The notes beneath the pieces were generated by a model. It saw nothing but the letters and a program-made list of their open reading frames with translations. It had not been told where the DNA came from and searched no databases. Shown one piece after another: positions 8,600-20,146 of a DNA stretch of 63,475 bases. The DNA is from Linderina pennispora. Lineage: Eukaryota; Kickxellomycota; Kickxellomycetes; Kickxellales; Kickxellaceae. Every line of letters starts with the position of its first letter. Within the stretch, counting starts at the first letter, position 1. The position numbers were made by a program, and so were the translations under genes. The stretch is from NCBI RefSeq assembly GCF_002104995.1, contig NW_024468291.1, forward strand, positions 1 to 63,475, in the 5' to 3' direction.

Positions 8600-10021
8600 A
8601 TGGCAGACAAGGATCCCTCTGACACGCTTCCGATCGACAACAAGAAGCTGATGCAGCTTCTGCAGCAGCTAGGCGCGCAATCGCTGGTTGATGCGCCGAC
8701 CAGCAAGCTGAGGCGCGAGGAGGAGGAGGAGAAGAACGCCAAGCACGAGTTCTGGGAGACACAGCCGGTGCCCAAGTCGACCGATGAGATCAAGGAAGAC
8801 GGGCCGCTGCACCCGCCGCTGAAGCCCGAGCAGATCCCCAAGGATCCATACCCGCTGCCGCCGTCCCTGTCGTGGTGCCTGGTGGACATTGAGGTTGAGG
8901 AGCAGATGCAGGAGATGCACGATCTGCTGATGGACCACTACGTCGAGGATGTGGACTCGAAGTTCCGGTTCAACTACTCGACCGAGTTCCTGCGCTGGGC
9001 GCTGCTGCCGCCTAATGTGCGCAAGGACTGGCACATTGGCGTGCGCGATGCGGCGACTGGCGCGCTTGTCGCGTTCATCAGCGGCATTCCAGTTGAGGTG
9101 ATGGTGCGCGATAAGACGGTCACCATGGCCGAGATCAACTTCCTCTGCGTGCACAAGGGCCTGCGCAGCCAGCGCCTGGCGCCGCTGCTGATCAAGGAGG
9201 TTACCCGCCATGTGCACCAGGTCGGCATTTTCCAGGCCGTCTACACGGCAGGGCGGCAGCTGCCCAAGCCGGTGTCTACATGCCGGTACTTCCACCGGTC
9301 GCTGAATCCGCGCAAGCTGATGGACGCCGGGTTCTCCAAGAAGGTGTCTGGCCCCGATCTTGTCAAGCTTATGTCGATGCTGCGCCTGCCGCCGCAGACG
9401 AGCACGCCTGGGCTGCGGCCGATGCGCAAGGGTGATGTCTCGCAGGTGCGCAAGCTGCTGAACCGCTACCTGAAGAACCGGTGCGAGGTGCTGCCAATCT
9501 TCAAGACCGATGCCGAGGTTGCCCACTGGTTCCTGCCGCGCGAAGGCGTGATGTGGACGTATGTGGTCGACGACGTCGAGCATCCGGGCAAGCTTTCAGA
9601 CTTCTTCTCGTTCTACTCGCTGCCGAGCTCGGTCCTGAAGTCTAACAAGCAGGGCTCGACCACCGTGCGCGGCACGATCAAGCCCGTGTATCTATTCTAC
9701 TACGGAACCAAGACCGACTACGAGGTGAAGCTGACCGATGAGGAGAAGGCTGCGTGCACGGGCCAGAAGCAGCAGAAGGCGCTGGCCAAGCAGAAGCAGA
9801 ACGAGCTGATCAAGGGGCGGCTGGTTGAGCTTATGCAGGATATGCTGGTGCTGGCCAAGGCTGCTGGGTTCGACGTCGTCAACTGCCTGCACATGATGGA
9901 CAACCGCGAGTTTTTGGAGGAGTTGGGCTTTGGCCCTGGCGACGGGTTCCTGCGCTACTACTTCTACAACTGGCTGGCCCGTCCCTTTGAGCCGAGCAAG
10001 ATCGGCCTGGTCATGCTCTAA
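8600..10021 (+). CDS. NMT1: Glycylpeptide N-tetradecanoyltransferase (N-myristoyltransferase)
   Basis: This single exon encodes 473 residues from ATG 8600. It transfers myristate from myristoyl-CoA to N-terminal glycines of proteins such as Arf GTPases and G-alpha subunits, in the cytosol. Visible family features are the N-terminal [12 protein letters not shown] segment, the [27 protein letters not shown]-like acyl-CoA site (about residues 178-200), the [11 protein letters not shown] motif (about 232-242), and the C-terminal [12 protein letters not shown] segment with the free carboxyl end VML, close to the catalytic C-terminus of the family. Length is typical. Some other domain-free Lys/Glu-rich stretch (about residues 35-45) precedes the fold. 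No frame problem. Confidence 0.96.
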   Translation: [473 protein letters not shown]

Positions 10022-10202
10022 GCGTCTGTTCGAGACATCAACGAGACTAGTGCTATTTTTACTGCTTGCTTTGAACAAGACAGAGGCTGATTTTTCTATC
10101 TTGCATCTTTTTTCCTTCTCTTCACTTGCGATTTCGTAGCATCCCCCATCACCGCATTCCTGTTCAATTTCACCACGCCCTGTTCTTCGCATTTGCCGAC
10201 AT

Positions 10203-11202
10203 ATGGAGTTTAACCGCATAAGGTGAGGACTAGGGCCGGCAGCGGGCGTTTGGGCTACGAGGCAGCAAACAAGAAACTACTGCTAAAAACACTCCTTTGG
10301 CAACCTAGCTCTATCCGTTCAGCGGCCTGTCGCGCCAGGAGATTCTGCACGGTGCAGCGAACCGCCTGATGTACTCGCAGTTCTACACAGCGTACTACAT
10401 CGCCATGTTCCTGCTTGGTCTGACGACCATGGTCACAGTAAGTCTACGCGCGCACCGCGACTCTTCAGCGACATCAGCAGCTGCATCGTTCCTAATACCC
10501 CTTTCTTCCTTGGCTCTAGGCGTTCGTCGAAAAATGGTAAGTTGTCAGAGACCGAGAACAAACTGTCTTTAAAGGTCCGCCAGACTGATGCCAGCTATTG
10601 TACTGTGTAGCCCGTCGCTGTTTTTCATTGTCATCGAATCGGTCCTCTGCATCTGCATGATCCTTGAGATTATAACCCGCGGCATCGCCATGGGCAAGCA
10701 GTTCCTCAAGTCCTGGTGGAACTACTTTGACATAGTCCTTGTCCTTTTCTGCTCGATTACGCTTATTTTCCTGTCGCGCGGCTGCTCAGCGTCATCCAAC
10801 TCTGAGGAGCTCATCAATACTATCCTCCTGGTGATCCGCAATGCTGCACAGGTATTCCGGCTACTGGCAACGCTGCGCAAGAACCGGCGGCAGCTGGATG
10901 CACGCGATATGAATGTTGACTTCAACAGCAACCGGGGATCTGACTTTTTGGACGTCATTGGGGATATCGACGGGATCGTCGATACTACCGATGGGTACCG
11001 GGTTCCTGGGGTGCCGCGGCCAGATGGCATGGGCGACGAGTTTAGACTGTCGATTGATTCCCTGGATGATGGATATGAAATGAGAACGCCAGAGAACCAG
11101 GGCCTGGATAGGCTGAGGAGGTCTACCAGTCGGTCGTCGGCGACATCGGTTTCTAATGTTGACAAGTTGACGGGCCGGAAAAGGAGTCCAGGAGTAGTGT
11201 AG
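10203..11202 (+). CDS. Four-helix voltage-sensor-like membrane protein with a 17-nt microexon
   Basis: I reconstruct four exons: 10203-10222, 10323-10437, 10520-10536 and 10611-11202. All introns are GT-AG and the frame closes exactly, giving 247 residues. The protein has four hydrophobic helices in an ion_trans-like arrangement: YYIAMFLLGLTTMV, FFIVIESVLCICMIL, YFDIVLVLFCSITLIFL, and an S4-like helix IRNAAQVFRLLATLRKNRR with sparse arginines. A Ser/Arg-rich cytosolic tail follows. No pore helix is present, so it looks like a voltage-sensor-only protein related to fungal ion-transport-domain proteins. Hv1-type proton conduction is not supported because the Hv1 S4 signature is missing. Exact function unknown. 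Confidence 0.7.
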
Positions 11203-11973
11203 CACGCTTAATAGAAGCTATTTGAACCTTTTTTGGAGCTGAATGTAGTTCATTTGCGATATACGATGCCCAGCTCTGTTTTGGGGTGCATTTGAGGCGA
11301 CCGAGAAAGTTATCACACTTCCACGGTATATTCCATGGCGAGGCTGCTGCCTAGGCTCACTTCTCTTGCCATCCTCCGCATCCGAATCAATATTGTAGGG
11401 GGAGGTAACTGAAGAACAGGGCACATGTGTGGTGCCAGGTGCCTTTCTTCTGTCAGCACTCATCATAGCCCACAAAATATACTTGAATAATACGGTGCGT
11501 GCCTAAAACTACCTTGGTCAAATGTCAGGGAAGAGGAAACTAGGTAGCGTGTTCTCCTAGTGATGATTATAAATGTGATGATAAACCCAAAAGTAAGCGT
11601 TCACAAAAATATATTGGAAAAACCAGGAAGAATCCCTGCTGCTAGGAGCCAGCCAGGGGTATTTAAGCAAGCGCCGAGTGCGCATACTGAGCCCTCATCT
11701 AAGCCGCATACGGTCCTGGATAAAGCTGCGCCACTCTCAGTGAGTAATCCGCCTTGGGTGAGTCGGAACCACCCTAGCGGCATGACAGATATACCTTGTT
11801 ATCAATGAAACACTTACCAGAACATATTTTAGCATATATCCTGTTCAGCCTAGTACATGCAAGTACCCGTGTTAATAAGCAATATATTTAGTGTGCGTTG
11901 AATATAGTAAAATCGAGTGTGAATTTGATGCAGTGGTATCTGTCACTTCCGGAAATCACAATTGAATAGCTTA
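11203..11973. other. Convergent intergenic region without a recognised gene
   Basis: This 771-nt AT-rich interval lies between the stops of the voltage-sensor gene and GPI10. Small ORFs here have no recognisable product. No RNA gene seen. Confidence 0.5.
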
Positions 11974-14131
11974 TTATATGCAATATACGAGAACGTCGCC
12001 AGCACGTCGCGGGTCCCCGCTGAAATGCGTGTTGAAGAACCGTGCGCATTCGCTGTAGCCAGATTCTGTCAGGTACGTGTGAATCCGTGGCAGCATGACG
12101 TCATAGAACACAAGATGACTGGGTTTTGGGCGTGCGCTACCCGGAGCCGGGTGCAAATTGCCGAGATGGAGCGATTCCGTCTTCAAATCCTCAGGATTCA
12201 CCAAGACTCGCTGCAGGAACTGCGCTGGATCCTGTTCAAAGTCGTCAGCCTCACAGTAATGCGAGCCCAAGTGGGCGCGCTTAAGCGGCGGCTCGCACGA
12301 GAGGAACCACATAGGGGTATTCTTGTGCAAGTGGCTGTAAAATGGCGTCGAGTGGCATGGCATAATGAAGCCAATGCTGGCAGCATCGGCATTTCGCAAA
12401 TACGCCATGACATCGACTACGCCACGCTGGTGCACTAAATTCAAGTACAGCATTGCTGGTAGATTCGTCGCTACCAAGAACGCGACCAGTTGGTTTACTG
12501 TCAGCCTCGGCAGTCTACTAGTATTTGGCGATGGGGCGATTCCGGAAAGCGTCTGCAAGGATACGGCGGCGTACATGAATCCGATGGGCAGGAGCGGGTA
12601 GAGGAACCGATACTCCATATGCCCAACCAGCGAAAATGCGAATGATGCTATGATCGCAACCAAAGCGGGCTCCGTCGAAGCGGTCTGCGTTTGGTGTGCA
12701 ACCCACACGCCATGAATGATGAGGGGCAGCATCGACGTGAACATTGTTGGGAAGCTGACCACCAGGTGGTAGAACGGCGAGGAGTTGCCAAACCAGGTCG
12801 CCAGGTCTTCTTGCACGTTGAATCTGTAGAAGCTGTACGGTGGGAACACCCATTTGCCGTATCCCATCCGGTCAATTCCCACCATCGCGATTATTGCCAC
12901 GACACCGATGATAGCGCTAGTTTGTACTATGTGCAGTGTGCGTCTAATGCGGTTTTGGCGCGGTTGGCGAACTAGCAAAACGACGCCAGCACATAGCCAC
13001 AGGGCTCCGCTGGTCGGCCGCACAATGCAGCTGAGCGCGGCAAATGCCAAGGCAAGCCGCAGGGACGGTGCATGAGTCACGCGAGGGCTACGTGAGGCGG
13101 CGTGCCATGGCCAGTATACAAAGGCTGCTGCAGTCAATGCCGTTTCGGCTGAATTGGCCAAGGGCCGCACAACTCCGCTGCCCATCGTCCACGAAATGAC
13201 CGAGCACGCGAGCTACGCAGTTTCAGCATGTATAGTGGCCCAAAAATAAGTATGTGACAAATGGGGAATCAACATGCATGTGCTTTATTTGCACTGGTCA
13301 CGTAATGGGTACTTACCGCCATGTGCCCACCTGGGAGCCGCCCAGGCGCTTGGCAAAATGATATGTCGAGAAATCAGCTGCGGCTGCAATAATCGCGACC
13401 AGGATATACGGCGCCGTGAGCTACATATGGAGAGCGTAGACATCGTGGATTGCTTTAGCGAAAAGGCCGTGTCCGCTATGCATATGCAATGCAATGCACT
13501 GCATATGTGCTTGGGGTCGTTGGCTGTCCCGCTGGGCCCGCATGACATGCAATTAAGGCAGAAAGGGGCCAGAGGAGGGATCTCCATTGATCTCAAGGCC
13601 ATCTGGAGAATGACATGCAAATATCGAGCAGACGTCATGCGCTTTTTGGGGGAGAAAAAGCGACTTGCACTGCCAGCGGAATGATCTCTCCTTTATAGCT
13701 GAGGCAGGCGCTCACCGCATAACCTCTGGTGATGGCGTTCTAATAGGCCAGAGGTCACTGTGGGGAGGATATCTCAGCAGACAAGACGTCATATGCCCTC
13801 GAGCACTCTCCTCGCCGATTGTCGCACTTACAATGAGCCTTGTACCGTCGAGATGCAGGAGCTCCAGTATCTTGTACACGGCGGCAAACATCATCGGGTG
13901 CGCATACCCACGCAGAGTGTAGTGCCATTCCCATGTGACGAAGCCGTAGCCGAACACGCTGCGATGGGCAACCTCAAGTGATTGCCACGTTTCGTCCGGG
14001 TGGATGTACGTTTGCACCAGGCTGACGTTGAGCAGGCGGAATGCCAGCAGTGCAGCGAACAGCCGCGGGCTAGTTAGCCAGGCGGGCAGTGCGCAGCGGG
14101 GGCGTGGTGGCGGACTGCCGTCGCGTGCCAT
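11974..14131 (-). CDS. GPI10: GPI mannosyltransferase 3 (Gpi10/PIG-B, GT22)
   Basis: Three exons are proposed: 14131-13832, 13420-13317 and 13212-11974, both introns with donor gtaagt. Exon 1 contains the GT22 signature HPDETWQSLE with a conserved FVTWEWHYTLRGYAHP loop. Exon 2 encodes the TM segment ILVAIIAAAADFSTYHFAKRLGG. Exon 3 begins with CSVISW and a degenerate RPLANSAET motif equivalent to the family's RTFSNSLET, then many TM helices and EYRFLYPLLP. The enzyme adds the third mannose to the GPI anchor in the ER membrane. Oddity: exon 2 (104 nt) leaves the frame one nucleotide out relative to exon 3. Alignment spacing predicts exactly one extra residue there, so a one-base error, a frameshift or a non-canonical splice site must be involved. 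Confidence 0.82.
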
Positions 14132-15435
14132 CCTTTTTCGTATATGAATTTCCTGCTCGGATATGTGCAAATATTAATTCCGCCCAGAGTGAGAGGCGGG
14201 CAGTGCAGGCGGGAGATGCAAGGCAGACCGGAAGAAAGGCAGGGGGATATACAGTGCTGGCAGGCTCTGCTGGCCCACGGCAGGGGGCGCCCAGCTATGG
14301 CGATTGAGCAGTTCCTTGAATGATTGTGGATCCCCCATCCGCTTGCTGGCCCAAGCCCGAATGATGGGTGGCCCGCAGACGGAGCTTGCGTGGTTTTATT
14401 TTGTTGAGTGCTGTCCCCGTGACCCGTCTTTCTGTTGGGGAAATCGGCAGCTTGTGTGTTTTGGCGGGCGAGAGGTCATGTAGAGCGGCGGCAGGCAGAC
14501 AGACAGGCAGGTGTGGTCGCGCACATATAAAGTGCAGTCCGTCTGGCCCTTTTTGCCGGCAGGCCCACAAGGCTTCTCTCCTTCCTCTCCACCATTTCCA
14601 TTATTCCACACAACTCGAGTTAGTTCTTGCAGCCTGCTGACGCAGTAACACACAAAGGTTTGTATTTTTCTCTCGCCCTGCTGCTTGCCAGAGAGTGCTT
14701 ACGTCGGCATCGAGGATACGCCTGCCCGCCTGCTCTCGACAAAGCGCCCGCAGTTCATCTCGCCCCCGAGCCATTGCTACCGCGCCCGCAGCGAGCGGCC
14801 TCCTCGGGCAGGCGTGCCTGCAATCGATGCCGTCGGCTCTGTGGACACGTGATGCGCGCTTTGCCGAGGGCGAGCAGGGGTCAGCCCAAGCCTTTTCCGT
14901 GCACCTCCAAGCTGGGAGTAGGGGAGTGCAGCCCCGCTGGGCAAATCGACGCGTAGCAGGAGACGCGCGGGTCCTGCAAAAAGCTGTGCTTTTTGTTTGC
15001 CTGCGACTCCGCCGCGGGGAGGGTTCTCGTCGCCTCAGCCGTGGGCTGCTTGGAGAGAGGAGCAGGTTCTAGGCTGAGCGGGACTGAGACGGTGCCCGAG
15101 GAGTGGACGGCGACTGCCTGTTGCAGTCTATGCTGTGGGTACCATGCGCTGGTATCTCATCAGCGCGGCCAGCTCACCATCGGGCCCTGGTTTGTGCCTC
15201 CCCATCGATTTCCTGTCCTTGTGCTTATTCAACGCATTTTTTGCAGCTAACACCCTCTTTCTCTCCTGTCTGACCTTAGGCTCTATATTATTATTCGCTC
15301 TACTTTATAACCCACACCTCGTTTCTCCTACTCGTTTTCTACTCTTTTTGCGCGCTCCACACTCTTTTATCTTTTCCTCAAGAACAGCTTTCTTTTTCGC
15401 ACTCGTACTTTCTCGTAATTGCTCGTTACCCCACT
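14132..15435. promoter_or_regulatory. Divergent upstream region of GPI10 and GSK3
   Basis: This 1.3-kb region has no recognised gene. The half nearer GSK3 is pyrimidine-rich (15250-15430), as expected for a fungal promoter or 5' UTR, possibly with a UTR intron. GC-rich small ORFs here have no recognisable product. Confidence 0.45.
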
Positions 15436-17007
15436 ATGAACGGATTGAAGATGCTCGGTACGTGTTTTTTATTGCTAGGATTCAAATCTCCCCTGTGCTG
15501 GTTTGTAATCGCGCACAGCTGAACCGCCCACCACTCCTCAATTTGTAGGCGATTTGGACCCCCGTAAAGTCAACAGAGGCATGGCCCACGACGCCAGGAC
15601 CGGCGAGGAAACCGAGATCGTGTACACGAATTGCAAAGTTGTCGGCAACGGCTCCTTTGGCGTTGTTTTCCAGGCCGAGCTGGTCCCCAGTGGCGAGCAG
15701 GTCGCCATTAAGAAGGTCCTGCAGGACAAGCGCTTCAAGGCAAGTATTTCATTAGATGACGTCTGACGCGTCCAGACATGCTCTGAGTTTCAAAGCGGCT
15801 GCGCCCGTTATAATAACTGCCATGAAGACGGTCTCGGTGTCAATCCTTGTGTTTGGGGGGGTCTCCTCCCCTTTGGCATTCGTTGTCCTGCTCCTCGCCT
15901 TCCCCAAAAAAGCGCACAACAACCGCTCTGCTGTCACCGGCGTCGCTGCTGTCGGCCTTGTGTGCGTGCTGGCTTTGTATTCGCCCTTCAGTGACTGGGC
16001 AGATGACCACTAATTGCAAAAACCCACGCGATTACTAATCTTGCACCTGATCTCCGTAGAACCGCGAGCTCGCTGTCATGAGGAGCGTCTTCCACCGCAA
16101 CGTCGTTGGGCTGAGGTACTTTTTCTACTCGCAGGGCGACAAGGACGACATCTATCTGAATCTTGTGCTCGAGTACGTGCCCGAAACAATCTACCGCGTG
16201 ACGCGGCAATACGCCAAGGCGAAGCAGTTTGTGCCGATGCTGTACGTGAAGCTGTTCATGTACCAGCTGTTCCGGTCGCTCAACTACATCCACTCCCTGG
16301 GCATCTGCCACCGCGACATCAAACCGCAGAACCTGCTTGTCAACTCGACGACGGGCGTGCTGAAGCTGTGCGATTTCGGCAGCGCAAAGACGCTGATTGC
16401 CGGCGAGCCGAACGTGTCGTACATTTGCTCGCGCTACTACCGCGCGCCCGAGCTCATCTTTGGCGCGACAAATTACACAGGGCGGATCGACATCTGGTCT
16501 GCAGGGTGTGTGATGGCAGAGCTGATGCTCGGCCAGCCGCTGTTCCCGGGCGAGTCGGGCATTGACCAGCTGGTGGAGATCATCAAGGTGCTGGGCACGC
16601 CGACCAAGGAGCAGATCCGCACAATGAACCCGAACTACATGGACCACCGCTTCCCGCAGATCAAGCCGCATCCGTTCTCGCGCATCTTCCGCAACCGGGC
16701 GTCGCCCGAGGCGATCGATCTGATCACAAAGCTGCTCGACTACACGCCGACAAAGCGCCTGAGCTCGATCCAGGCCATGACCCACCCGTTCTTTGACGAG
16801 CTGCGCGACCCGAACACCAGGCTGCACAACGGCCAGCCGCTGCCAGAGCTGTTTGACTTTACGGCGGACGAGCTGTCGGTGGACCCGGGCCTGATCCCAC
16901 AGCTGGTACCGGCCCACCGGGTCGCCGACATCGAGGCCAGCGGCATCGATCTGCACAACTTTGTCCCCAAGCCCATGCCCAACCCGCTCCCCCTTGCGCT
17001 CCAGTAA
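15436..17007 (+). CDS. GSK3: Glycogen synthase kinase 3 family protein kinase
   Basis: Exons 15436-15457, 15549-15739 and 16060-17007 encode 386 residues. Motifs in order: glycine loop [16 protein letters not shown] with the ATP-binding lysine, [12 protein letters not shown] (the GSK3 helix C), [11 protein letters not shown] catalytic loop, DFGSAK, and the activation loop [13 protein letters not shown] with the autophosphorylated tyrosine. The family-specific [24 protein letters not shown] and P-X-KRL end follow. It phosphorylates primed substrates in stress, nutrient and meiotic pathways. Intron 2 (15740-16059, 320 nt) starts with gcaagt and ends ccgtag. The join KRFK|NREL is invariant in the family, so this is a real GC-AG intron. 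Intron 1 is GT-AG (gtacgt). Confidence 0.95.
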
Positions 17008-17589
17008 AACAAGAAGCTCAGCCCTCCCCCTCGAAGAAAATATGAATTGAGAACCTCTTATATGAAAGCCACACACGCATTTCCTCATATTACGCAACTC
17101 TACCCTTTCTCTCTTTTCTAAATTTCTCACAGCCGCCGTCGCCGCCGCCGCCCTTCTCTTTGCTCATCTCTTTCTGTTCTTTTTGTCAGTCCTGCGTGGA
17201 GAACTTGTTTATAGCGTCTCTTTGCTTTCTTTCGCGCCCGGCGCTTTCTTCGTCTTGAAGAGATCCCAGCGTGCTTTTTTGGGGGGTTCTTTCTCTGCTT
17301 CCTGTGCTTCTGCTCCACCCGCCTTTTAGTAGCTTCTCCTTGGCCTATAAGATCTTCCTTTTGTTCTGTTCTTTCTACAATTCCACTCATCTAACCTATA
17401 GGGCTGGCTGCTCCTGCATACATGTGCCGCCGGATGTGATGGCAGCATATCCAGCTGATTGATTAATGGCCAGGCCGTAATCGTGGATTGGGTGATTAGC
17501 GGCTCGGCTGCATTTTTTCGCTGGCCCAAAAAAATGCAGGCCATGGCCGCTTCTCCTTCGCACATACCACATTTCCAATACTTCCAGCC
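17008..17589. other. Intergenic region between GSK3 and the CCDC137-like gene
   Basis: The first half is CT-rich, consistent with the 3' UTR of GSK3 and the promoter of the next gene. No gene recognised. Confidence 0.4.
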
Positions 17590-18465
17590 ATGGGTTTCAA
17601 GAAGCCAAAGACATCAAAGTCGTACCGTGTGGACACGTACAACGAGAATGACGACAAGGTGCAGCGCAACCTGGATCCGACACAGGTGGTGAGCGGCGGA
17701 GGCAAGTCGTCGAAGCGCAAGAACAGAAACACGTCGGATGCGCCCAAGGCGTTCCAGCACATCATGCAGTTCATGGAGATGAAGCAGAAGAACGACCAGC
17801 GCAAGCAGCAGCAAAAGAAGCAGGCCGAGGAGAAGGCCGAGAAGGAGAAGGCAAAGGCGCCCCAGGGGCCCAAGGAGATCACCGAGGACCTGAAGCTGCA
17901 GGCCGGCGAGACAATTGCCGAGTTCAACCGCCGTGTGCGGCAAAAGATGGCCAACAACCTGCAGCTAGTGGGCACGTCGGCATCGGTGAAGGCCAAAAAG
18001 CACGACAACCCGGCATTGGACGAGGGCGAGGAGATCGTGGTATCGGGACGGTCCGAGCGCAAGCGCAAGAACGACATGGTGCGGCGGGAGCGCAAGCGGC
18101 TGAAGAAGCACGGGGCAGCGGATTCCGACGAGGAGCAGATGGCCGTGCAGCCAAAGTTTGGCGAGCAGGCGCAGGCGCCGCCGATTTTCAAGGCCTTGCC
18201 AAAGGAGACGTTCAAAAGGATGGTGCCGCTGCCAGCGTCAAGGGAGGAGGCGCAGCAGAAGAAGCTGCGCGAGGAGCTGGCGGTCAAGAAGATGATCCGG
18301 AGGACTGCCAGGCTGTCGCCGCTGGAGCGCATGCAGGCGAAGCGCAAGGCGAAGATGGAGGGCGGATCGGCCGCCGAGAAGCGCATCATGGAGGCGGAGC
18401 GCGAGCAGGCGATCCGGCGGTACCGGATGCTCAAGGTTGCCAGGGAGTCAAAGAAGAGTGTGTAA
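17590..18465 (+). CDS. Nucleolar CCDC137-like basic protein
   Basis: This single exon encodes 291 residues, rich in Lys, Arg and Glu and mostly coiled coil. The N-terminus is MGFKKPK. A PKAFQHIMQFMEMKQK segment (about 51-66) followed by LKLQAGETIAEFNRRVRQKM (about 101-120) resembles the order of elements in CCDC137-type proteins. A KRKNDMVRRERKRLKKH basic block (about 158-174) suggests nuclear or nucleolar localisation. The C-terminal SPLERMQAKRKAKME helix is also basic. Role in ribosome biogenesis or nucleolar function is inferred from the family and composition. Its stop lies 43 nt from the convergent RPP40 stop. Confidence 0.55.
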   Translation: MGFKKPKTSKSYRVDTYNENDDKVQRNLDPTQVVSGGGKSSKRKNRNTSDAPKAFQHIMQFMEMKQKNDQRKQQQKKQAEEKAEKEKAKAPQGPKEITEDLKLQAGETIAEFNRRVRQKMANNLQLVGTSASVKAKKHDNPALDEGEEIVVSGRSERKRKNDMVRRERKRLKKHGAADSDEEQMAVQPKFGEQAQAPPIFKALPKETFKRMVPLPASREEAQQKKLREELAVKKMIRRTARLSPLERMQAKRKAKMEGGSAAEKRIMEAEREQAIRRYRMLKVARESKKSV

Positions 18466-18508
18466 GCGGTTTATTCTGTGTAATGGCAAGTACATGTTTT
18501 TTTTTTAC

Positions 18509-19585
18509 TTATGAGAACGAGTCCCATGCCCCGCATGCCTGGAGGGTTATGCAGTGCTGGTCGGAGAGGCGGTAGGCCTGGGCGAACATGTTCTCGCCGC
18601 TAACCAGGTAGCCGTGCTCGCTGGTATTCCACGAAATTGGCGCGTCCTCGTGGCCCCAGACGCACAGGAAAAAGTCATTTGCCTGGTCGGCAAGGTGCTG
18701 GGCGAACTTGGCAATGGCGGCGGGCGCTAGCAACCCCGAGACGGTCAGAACCGATGCATCAGCTTTGGTGCAGGGCTGCGAGACGCTATAGGCGTTGATG
18801 AACGGATCGACCCTGTCATCCGTCAGGCGCTCGGACTCGAAGGCCACTTGGCCGATCCACTCAAAAAGCTCCTGCACACCCTCGACCCACTCCTTGGACG
18901 GCTTCTGGGATGTTTCCAACAGGCTGCTGGTCTCTGGCACCAAGATCCCAGCGCGCTCGCCAATGCTGACCGCTGGCAGGTGTTTGGTCAGACCCGGCAA
19001 GTCAATGTCTAGCGACTGGCCGGTTTCGGCTGCAAAGAATCCCAGCTGGAACTCGACTGGCTGGTTCAGCACTGTGTCGAAGCTCCATTTCACGCGCTCG
19101 TACATTTTGCGGCCAGGTGCCATGCTGTCCAGCGTCAGATCGACCGTGACAATGTGCCGCACGCCGCGCTCAAGCGGAAACTTTGCGGCCTGTCCAACCA
19201 AGCCCGCCGACTCGTACGAGTCCTTTCCCAGACTCAGGATCAGGCGGCCATGGCCGTCGATGGCGAAGAGGTCGCCAGAGTCGATTGCATTACTCTGGCT
19301 CAGTGCCACCAGGCTGCCGGTGGATTTAATGTACCGGGAAATGAACTGTGGGTCAATGAGCTGGGACAGAGTCATTGTGCCAGTGTAGTAGTGGCCGAAG
19401 GGGTGGGATTCAAGGAGCTGCTGGGCGCTGTGGTCACTAGGTAGGATCGCTGTGCACTGGTAATTGAACGGGTGTGTTTCGATGCACTTGAGATGCTCGC
19501 GCTTCTTTGATGCAAGGGCAGAGACGGTCACAAATAGCTTTGTTTTGCTGTGGCGGTCTGGCGGAAGCGGTACGTGGCTGCTCAT
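18509..19585 (-). CDS. RPP40: RNase P/MRP subunit Rpp40 family protein
   Basis: A single exon of 358 residues starts at ATG 19585. The sequence follows the Rpp40 family: an N-terminal strand KTKLFVTVSAL, a HPFNYQCTAILPSDHS segment, the central LVALSQSNAIDSGDLFAIDGHG (about 93-114), a long YERVKWSFDTVL region, and the C-terminal FFLCVWGHEDAPISWN with a YRLSDQHCITLQACGAWDSFS end. Rpp40 is a protein subunit of nuclear RNase P/MRP that processes pre-tRNA and pre-rRNA. Length is typical. No catalytic motif is expected because RNA is the catalyst. Confidence 0.82.
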   Translation of the reverse strand: MSSHVPLPPDRHSKTKLFVTVSALASKKREHLKCIETHPFNYQCTAILPSDHSAQQLLESHPFGHYYTGTMTLSQLIDPQFISRYIKSTGSLVALSQSNAIDSGDLFAIDGHGRLILSLGKDSYESAGLVGQAAKFPLERGVRHIVTVDLTLDSMAPGRKMYERVKWSFDTVLNQPVEFQLGFFAAETGQSLDIDLPGLTKHLPAVSIGERAGILVPETSSLLETSQKPSKEWVEGVQELFEWIGQVAFESERLTDDRVDPFINAYSVSQPCTKADASVLTVSGLLAPAAIAKFAQHLADQANDFFLCVWGHEDAPISWNTSEHGYLVSGENMFAQAYRLSDQHCITLQACGAWDSFS

Positions 19586-20146
19586 TTCTGTACAGGGCGT
19601 TTTGCAGGAGGGCGAGGCAGGGGATCAGTGTTTGGCACTTTGAGCACTTTTTGCGCATCAGAGCCGTAGAACTTGAAGCCTGCTGCCGTGTCAGATGTTG
19701 TGGGCAGGGCCAGCCCCTTTTTGCCAGATGGTCCAGCTCCAAGTCTCCAGAGCCGAGCCGGTATTTTTGTGTCCGCTTTTGTGCCGAGGAGTTAGCATTG
19801 CGAGATCCGCTGTGAGCTGCTCGGTCAGGATAATCTTCCGGCTCGCCCCCCTCCTGACGCATGTGCCTTTCACGCGCACACACCTGGCTGGCCAGGCAGC
19901 GAGGCTCCGGGCGAGCCCCGCTGAAAGCACATGCCACCGAGGCACGCAAGGACACAGCGAATTGCGCTGTTTATCAGTCACCCAGCGACTCTGTTATCTC
20001 ATCTTCAGACGCACGCATTTTTCTTTTCTTCTTTTCTCCTTCAGTGGGCTTCAGTACCATTTCTCGTCTTGTTCACTCTCCCCAACATCGATACTAACAC
20101 AACGAGTAACGGTTTAACAAGTGCAATTCAAGTATTTTATTTTAGA

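Noticed and set aside
15756-16013. 85-residue hydrophobic ORF inside GSK3 intron 2
   Set aside because: It lies wholly within a GC-AG intron fixed by protein homology and has no family similarity, so it is a chance frame.
15988-17130. 380-residue minus-strand ORF opposite GSK3
   Set aside because: Antisense shadow of a GC-rich kinase exon; Arg/Leu/Val-rich with no domain.
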